Assembly: GCF_002479495.1 (NCBI RefSeq)
Contig: NZ_DLNQ01000004.1
Location: forward strand, 12,905-40,328
Length of the DNA stretch: 27,424 nt
Direction of reading: 5' to 3'
From: Brevundimonas sp. UBA7506
GTDB taxonomy: Bacteria; Pseudomonadota; Alphaproteobacteria; Caulobacterales; Caulobacteraceae
The notes under the pieces were generated by a model. It made no database searches. It saw only the letters and a program-made list of their open reading frames with translations, and had not been told where the DNA came from. The translations under genes were made by a program, and so were the position numbers. Positions 23,678 to 27,424 of the stretch are shown here, piece after piece. Within the stretch, counting starts at the first letter, position 1. Every line of letters starts with the position of its first letter.

Positions 23678-23794
23678 ATGCCCGCAGACGTCGTTCCCGT
23701 CATCGCCGCCATCGTGTCGGCCTTCCTGGTCTTCATGGCCGTCCTCGGCTTTGCCTCCGTCTGGAGCAACATGGACGACAAGGCGAAGAACTAA
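23678..23794 (+). CDS. 38-residue single-span membrane protein, FNR-box linked, function unknown
   Basis: The frame from the ATG at 23678 encodes MPADVVPVIAAIVSAFLVFM, continuing to one hydrophobic helix (about residues 5-29) and a polar, Lys/Asp-rich tail (SNMDDKAKN). AAAGGAG lies seven bases upstream, codons are GC-rich at third positions like neighbouring genes, an FNR site lies 49 bases before the start, and a hairpin follows the stop. It lies directly behind cydC. I do not recognise it. Size and topology recall small oxidase subunits such as CydX, CcoQ or CydH, so a role in cytochrome bd or another terminal oxidase is a reasonable inference, but a true cydX is already present. A role elsewhere in the membrane cannot be excluded. 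Confidence 0.8.
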   Translation: MPADVVPVIAAIVSAFLVFMAVLGFASVWSNMDDKAKN

Positions 23795-23813
23795 CGACCT
23801 GGAACCCGCCATG

Positions 23814-23849
23814 AAAAAAGCGCACGCCCGTTGAACGGACGTGCGCTTT
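23814..23849. terminator. Bidirectional terminator between the small membrane protein and the CBS protein
   Basis: AAAGCGCACG (23817-23826) pairs with CGTGCGCTTT (23840-23849) around a 13-base loop. For the minus-strand gene the stem is followed by six T residues; on the plus strand the tail is TTTGTCGTTGTT. Both convergent genes probably end here. Confidence 0.85.
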
Positions 23850-23880
23850 GTCGTTGTTGCAAACCGTGGCCCGACGCCGA

Positions 23881-25203
23881 TCAGTCGGTGTCGGTCGGGC
23901 CGCTTTCCTGCCCCGGAATGATGGCCCGGAACAGCAACTTGTCGATCCGGCGATCGTCCATATCCAGCACCTCGACCTCGAAGCGGCCCAGTTGAAGGAT
24001 TTCGCCCTCCTGCGGCAGCCGCGACAGGTGATGCAGCACCAGCCCGGCGACGGTGTGGAAGCTTTCGTGCTCGCCGAAGTCCTCTCCCAGTTCGTCGCCC
24101 AGTTCGTCCAGATCGGTCTGGCCGTCGACCGCCCATGAGCCGTCTTCGCGCTTGCGGATCGACTGCCCCAGTTCGTCGTGGCTCTCGTTGAAGTCGCCAG
24201 CGATCATTTCCAGCAGGTCGGTGGCGGTCACCACGCCTTCGAAGGCGCCGTACTCGTCGACGACGAAGGCCATGTGAACCTTGGAGCCCTTCAGAATCTC
24301 CAGCGCCTTTAGCACCGAGGTCGACTGCGGAATGAAGGCGGGCTCGGCCACCAGCTTCTCGATGTCGTAGGAGCCGTCGGTCAGCAGGGCGTCAAGCAGG
24401 TCCTTCTTGTGAACCACGCCCAGGGGATTATCGACGTCGCTCTCGCGCGCCACGACGATGCGCGAATAGGGGCAGGTGCGGATTTCCTCGCGCAGCACTT
24501 CCTCAGAATCGTCCAGGGCGATCCAGAAGACCTCGTGGCGCGGCGTCATGGCCACGCGCACGGCGCGGTCACCCAGGCGCAGGATCTCCTCGATCATCTC
24601 CTGTTCTTCAGGCTCGATCAGGCCGGCGGACGTGCCTTCCGCCAGAATGCTCTCGACCTCTTCCTGGGTGACGTCCGAACCGTCGCGGTCCTTGACGCCG
24701 AGAAGTTTCAGGATGCCCGAGGTCGACGCCGTCAGCAGAAGCACGAAAGGCTTCATCAACAGGGCCATGGTCGAAATCGGCGCCGCCATCTTGGAGGCGA
24801 TGGTCTCGGGGAAGATCAAGGCCAGACGCTTGGGCACCAGCTCACCGACGATCAGCGAGACATAGGTGATCAGCACGACCACCAGGGCCGTCGAAGCGAA
24901 CTGCGAATAAGGCGCCAGCGCCGGGAAGCTGGTTTCCAGGATCCGGTCGAGCTCGCCCGCTATGGTCGCCTGACCATAGGCGCCCGCCAGAATGCCGATC
25001 AGGGTGATGCCGACCTGAACCGCCGACAGAAACTGCGTCGGCTCTTCGGACAGCTTCAGGGCCGCCCGGGCCCCGCGATCTCCGCGCTCGGCGCGGCTTT
25101 GCAGCTTGGATTTACGCGATGAAACGACCGCAAGCTCGGTCATGGCGAAAAGGCCGTTCAGCACCACAAGCAGCAGCACGACGGCGATAGCGATGGTCAA
25201 CAT
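23881..25203 (-). CDS. CNNM/HlyC-CorC-family membrane protein (DUF21, two CBS, CorC domain)
   Basis: The 440-residue protein has an N-terminal DUF21 membrane domain (about residues 1-190: LLLVVLNGLFAMTELAVVSSRKSKLQ, VGITLIGILAGAYGQ, IVGELVPKRLAL), a CBS pair (about 205-335, including AMTPRHEVFWIAL, PLGVVHKKDLL and HMAFVVDEYGAFEGVVTATDLLE) and a C-terminal CorC_HlyC domain (about 350-430, DDRRIDKLLF). Such proteins are linked to magnesium and other divalent-cation export and are often mis-named hemolysins; CBS domains bind adenine nucleotides. The start has no clear ribosome site but fits the family N-terminus. It is not obviously connected to the FNR genes. Confidence 0.92.
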   Translation of the reverse strand: MLTIAIAVVLLLVVLNGLFAMTELAVVSSRKSKLQSRAERGDRGARAALKLSEEPTQFLSAVQVGITLIGILAGAYGQATIAGELDRILETSFPALAPYSQFASTALVVVLITYVSLIVGELVPKRLALIFPETIASKMAAPISTMALLMKPFVLLLTASTSGILKLLGVKDRDGSDVTQEEVESILAEGTSAGLIEPEEQEMIEEILRLGDRAVRVAMTPRHEVFWIALDDSEEVLREEIRTCPYSRIVVARESDVDNPLGVVHKKDLLDALLTDGSYDIEKLVAEPAFIPQSTSVLKALEILKGSKVHMAFVVDEYGAFEGVVTATDLLEMIAGDFNESHDELGQSIRKREDGSWAVDGQTDLDELGDELGEDFGEHESFHTVAGLVLHHLSRLPQEGEILQLGRFEVEVLDMDDRRIDKLLFRAIIPGQESGPTDTD

Positions 25204-25308
25204 CGAAAGGGGAGAAACCCGCAGCGCGGCGCGACAATCGGCGTCCGCGCGGCGACAATAAGGCCGAAGATGCGGCTACGCCAGCAAATCATGCACCCAG
25301 CCGCAGGT

Positions 25309-25443
25309 TCACCATGTCCTGCCGACACCGACCGACCCGTAGGCTCCTGTCTCGGATGGTCGCCCGCCGTCCTGAACCGCCGCGCAGGCGCTCATGCCGA
25401 TGATGGTGCCGATGAACAGTCCCAGCCGGATCGCGCGCCGCAT
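25309..25443 (-). CDS. Candidate 44-residue lipoprotein
   Basis: The frame from the ATG at 25443 begins MRRAIRLGLFIGTIIGMSAC, a compact lipoprotein signal with lipobox MSAC (Cys20), followed by AAVQDGGRPSE and a short Gly-rich end. Codons in the first half resemble local genes, but the second half uses rarer ones (CGA, CCA, ACA, AGG), and no ribosome site is seen. The gene would be leaderless or non-canonical. It occupies most of the 309-base gap between the CBS protein and the histidine kinase. No function can be given. Confidence 0.4.
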   Translation of the reverse strand: MRRAIRLGLFIGTIIGMSACAAVQDGGRPSETGAYGSVGVGRTW

Positions 25444-25512
25444 TTATGGTTACCCGATTGTTAACGTCGTTAGCCAACGTCACGGGCGGGCGGCGGTTCC
25501 CTGGCCGTGACC

Positions 25513-27087
25513 TCAGGCGGCGGCGGACGCCTCGGCGCGCCAGGCCTCGGCCGCAGCGATGCCCTGGTTGAGGCCATCCAGCAGGATCTCGAGCGTCACC
25601 GGCTTGGCGACAAGGGCGTCCACGCCGACCTGCATCGCCTGCTGCTGATGGGCTTCGGTCGTGTTGGCGGTCAGCATGACGACCGGCGTGCGGTCCAGTC
25701 GATGCGCCGCCTCGTGCGCCCGGATCAGGCCGATCGCGGTCAGCCCGTCCATCACCGGCATCTGCATGTCCATCAGGATCATGTCGTACCGGTCGCGCAA
25801 GAACTGATCCACGCCCTGACGGCCGTCGTCCGCGGTGTCGATCTCGAAACCCAGCGGTTCCAGCAGGCAGCGCACAACCATCTGGTTGGCCGGATTGTCC
25901 TCGACCACCAGAACCCGCTGCGCCCTGTCCATCGCTTCGGCGCCGTCGTCGGGAGCCGTGTCGGCCGCCGCGCCCAGCCGCTGGATGGGCAGGATGACGG
26001 AGAATAGGCTGCCCTCGCCCGGCGTTGACCGCGCGGAAATCTCGCCGCCCATCAACTCAGCCAGAGACCGGCAGATCGACAGCCCCAGGCCGGTGCCGCC
26101 AAACTCGCGCGAAATGGTGTCGTCGGCCTGAACGAACGGATTGAACAGGCGCTGCGCCGTCTCAGGATCAAAGCCGATCCCGGTGTCCTTCACCTCGATC
26201 CGCAGGCGCTCGCCCTCGGCGCCGGTCGTCAGATCGACCCGCACGTCCACAGCGCCTTCCGGCGTGAACTTGACCGCGTTGGACACCAGATTGGACACAA
26301 TCTGCGTGATCCGCACGCCATCACCCAGCACCTGCCCTTCGGCGGCCTCCGAGAAGCTCACCGACAGGGTCACGTCCCGTTCCTCGGCGGCGGCGGCCCG
26401 CATCTCGACCACGGCGGCGATGTCGGCGCGCAGATCGAACGGGGCCGGTGCCAGACGGAACTGGCCCGCCTGCATCTTCGACAGGTCCAGCATGTCGTCC
26501 AGCACGCGCCGCAGGGAATCGCCCGCGCCGGTGATCAGCGACAGCATCTGCGTCTGCCGCTCGGTCAGGGTCGTGTGCGCCAGGGCCGAGGCCAGACCGA
26601 GGACGGCGTTCAGGGGCGTTCGCACCTCATGACTGATGTTGGCGAAGAAGCGGTCCCGCACCTGGGCCGCGCGGCGGGTCTCTTCCTGCGCGATCTCCAG
26701 CGCCTTCAGGGCCCGGACGTGATCGGAAACCTCGAAACGGATGGCCGTGTAGGTCTCGGGCCGTCCGTCCTCGCCCGGGTTCGGCACGATGGTCGTATCG
26801 ACCCAGTACAGTTCGCCGTTCTTGTTGCGGTTCTGGATCGTGCCGCGCCACACCCCGCCGCCGGCGATGGTCCGGTAAAGGTCCTGGAAGAACGCACGCG
26901 GGTGATGGCCGGAATTGACCAGCCTGTGGTTCTGGCCGACCAGTTCGTCGCGGCTGTAGCCGCTGACGTCCACGAACTTCTGATTGCAGTACAGAATCTG
27001 GCCGGCGCGGTCCGTGATGGCCACGATCGCCGCCTCGTCCAGAGCCCCGGACAGGCCCGCGCGACGCGGCCAGTCAATGTCAGTCAT
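25513..27087 (-). CDS. Hybrid sensor histidine kinase with PAS and receiver domains
   Basis: The 524-residue soluble protein has a PAS domain (residues 15-125, ITDRAGQILYCNQKFVDVSG, WVDTTIVPNPGEDG as a PAC-like end), a dimerisation helix with FFANISHEVRTPLNAVLG (phospho-acceptor His153), the ATP-binding domain (N box 266-273, G1 DTGIGF at 301, GTGLGL at 331-336) and a C-terminal receiver with Asp440 (MILMDMQMPVMDG) and Lys495. It should autophosphorylate on His153 and move phosphate to its own Asp440, then onto a missing phosphotransferase. There is no membrane segment, so it senses a cytoplasmic signal. The PAS lacks an obvious haem or flavin motif. No response regulator is adjacent. GAGAGG precedes the ATG. 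Confidence 0.95.
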   Translation of the reverse strand: MTDIDWPRRAGLSGALDEAAIVAITDRAGQILYCNQKFVDVSGYSRDELVGQNHRLVNSGHHPRAFFQDLYRTIAGGGVWRGTIQNRNKNGELYWVDTTIVPNPGEDGRPETYTAIRFEVSDHVRALKALEIAQEETRRAAQVRDRFFANISHEVRTPLNAVLGLASALAHTTLTERQTQMLSLITGAGDSLRRVLDDMLDLSKMQAGQFRLAPAPFDLRADIAAVVEMRAAAAEERDVTLSVSFSEAAEGQVLGDGVRITQIVSNLVSNAVKFTPEGAVDVRVDLTTGAEGERLRIEVKDTGIGFDPETAQRLFNPFVQADDTISREFGGTGLGLSICRSLAELMGGEISARSTPGEGSLFSVILPIQRLGAAADTAPDDGAEAMDRAQRVLVVEDNPANQMVVRCLLEPLGFEIDTADDGRQGVDQFLRDRYDMILMDMQMPVMDGLTAIGLIRAHEAAHRLDRTPVVMLTANTTEAHQQQAMQVGVDALVAKPVTLEILLDGLNQGIAAAEAWRAEASAAA

Positions 27088-27140
27088 TAGGCTTACCTCT
27101 CGTCAGGAAGGCCTTGCGCCAACTTCACCGCAGCTTCGTT

Positions 27141-27155
27141 AATATCATTGATATT
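27141..27155. promoter_or_regulatory. 15-base perfect palindrome upstream of the histidine kinase
   Basis: AATATCATTGATATT is a perfect inverted repeat (seven-base arms) in the only AT-rich spot near the kinase start, 53 bases before its ATG. It could be an operator or a promoter-overlapping control site. No regulator is assigned and no clean -35/-10 pair was found. Confidence 0.35.
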
Positions 27156-27221
27156 CAGGCACTTATTATCCGTGCCCGGCGAATTTTCTCTCCGATCAAT
27201 TCGCCAAGGTCGCCCCGACAG

Positions 27222-27252
27222 CAAAACGGCCCCCGGATTGCTCCGGGGGCCG
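27222..27252 (-). terminator. Intrinsic terminator of tuf
   Basis: On the minus strand CGGCCCCCGGA/TCCGGGGGCCG (27227-27252) forms an 11-base-pair stem with a GCAA tetraloop followed by TTTTGC (27221-27226). It lies about 95 bases beyond the tuf stop. Confidence 0.88.
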
Positions 27253-27272
27253 CTCTGTTACGCTTTACGCTT

Positions 27273-27334
27273 GGCCTGACGCCCTTGCGGGCTGCTTCAG
27301 GCCGGTACGCTTACTGTTCGGGTCCGAAGACCCG
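27273..27334 (-). other. Two 3' hairpins between tuf stop and its terminator
   Basis: GGCCTGA/TCAGGCC (27273-27303) holds an inner GCCC/GGGC stem, and CGGGTC-CGAA-GACCCG (27319-27334) forms a tight tetraloop hairpin. Neither has a U tract; they may stabilise or process the tuf mRNA 3' end. The function is inferred. Confidence 0.4.
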
Positions 27335-27344
27335 GATCCATCGC

Positions 27345-27424
27345 TTAGGCGACGATCTTGGCCACGACGCCGGCGCCGACGGTGCGGCCGCCTTCACGGA
27401 TAGCGAAGCGCAGCTTCTCTTCCA
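27345..27424 (-). CDS. tuf: Elongation factor Tu, C-terminal end (cut by window edge)
   Basis: The minus-strand frame closing at the TAA (27345-27347) reads EEKLRFAIREGGRTVGAGVV and ends AKIVA, a near-universal EF-Tu C-terminus in domain III. EF-Tu delivers aminoacyl-tRNA to the ribosome. Only 26 residues are visible. In many bacteria tufB lies directly upstream of tRNA-Trp and secE; here 13 kb of other genes separate them. A terminator follows its stop. Most alphaproteobacteria have two tuf copies, so the other may be elsewhere. Confidence 0.93.
   Translation of the reverse strand, partial: EEKLRFAIREGGRTVGAGVVAKIVA

Noticed and set aside
25289..25483. A 64-codon minus-strand frame in the gap before the kinase.
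   Set aside because: Its product is His/Arg-rich without a domain or ribosome site, and it overlaps the more plausible lipoprotein frame.
1..27424. CRISPR arrays, insertion sequences, integrases or phage genes.
   Set aside because: No repeated-spacer pattern, transposase, recombinase or terminal inverted repeats were seen; the interruptions of the ribosomal cluster show no mobile-element traces.

Overview
The window is GC-rich alphaproteobacterial DNA. The gene content and style (tufB, tRNA-Trp, secE, nusG, rplKA, rplJL and rpoB in one neighbourhood, an FnrL/FnrN-type oxygen regulator, DUF2059 proteins, M61 peptidases) suggest Caulobacterales, possibly Brevundimonas. The genus is an inference; no 16S rRNA is present.

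The backbone is the classical translation/transcription cluster, all on the minus strand and read from high to low coordinates: the end of tuf (27345-27424), tRNA-Trp (14254-14329), secE, nusG, rplK, rplA (11975-14183), rplJ, rplL (6210-7161) and the start of rpoB (1-382). Three blocks of other genes interrupt it. (1) Between rplL and rpoB: a DJ-1/PfpI protein, an FKBP lipoprotein and two tandem secreted M61 peptidases. (2) Between rplA and rplJ: two DUF2059 proteins, a divergent HxlR regulator/NAD(P)-binding protein pair, and a DUF47-Pit-NUDIX phosphate operon. (3) Between tuf and tRNA-Trp: about 13 kb holding an oxygen-response island, a CNNM/CBS membrane protein, a small lipoprotein candidate and a hybrid histidine kinase. 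Strong terminators after rplL, rplA and tuf, and a visible promoter before rplJ, show the old cluster is split into separate units.

The oxygen island (about 14.5-23.8 kb) is the most coherent part. It encodes an FNR-family regulator with the [4Fe-4S] cysteine pattern and the ETVSR recognition helix. Around it are TTGAT-N4-ATCAA sites: a perfect one between cydA and cydD, a perfect one before an overlooked 38-residue membrane protein behind cydC, a near-perfect one between a flavin-binding PNPOx-like gene and a small divergent gene, and a degenerate one before ompW. Thus the terminal oxidase (cydABX), its ABC-type assembly exporter (cydDC), an outer-membrane protein and at least three accessory genes look like one local low-oxygen regulon.

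Two small genes easily missed by gene callers are described: cydX (17230-17349) and the FNR-box-linked 38-residue membrane protein (23678-23794). A third, a 44-residue lipoprotein (25309-25443), is less certain.
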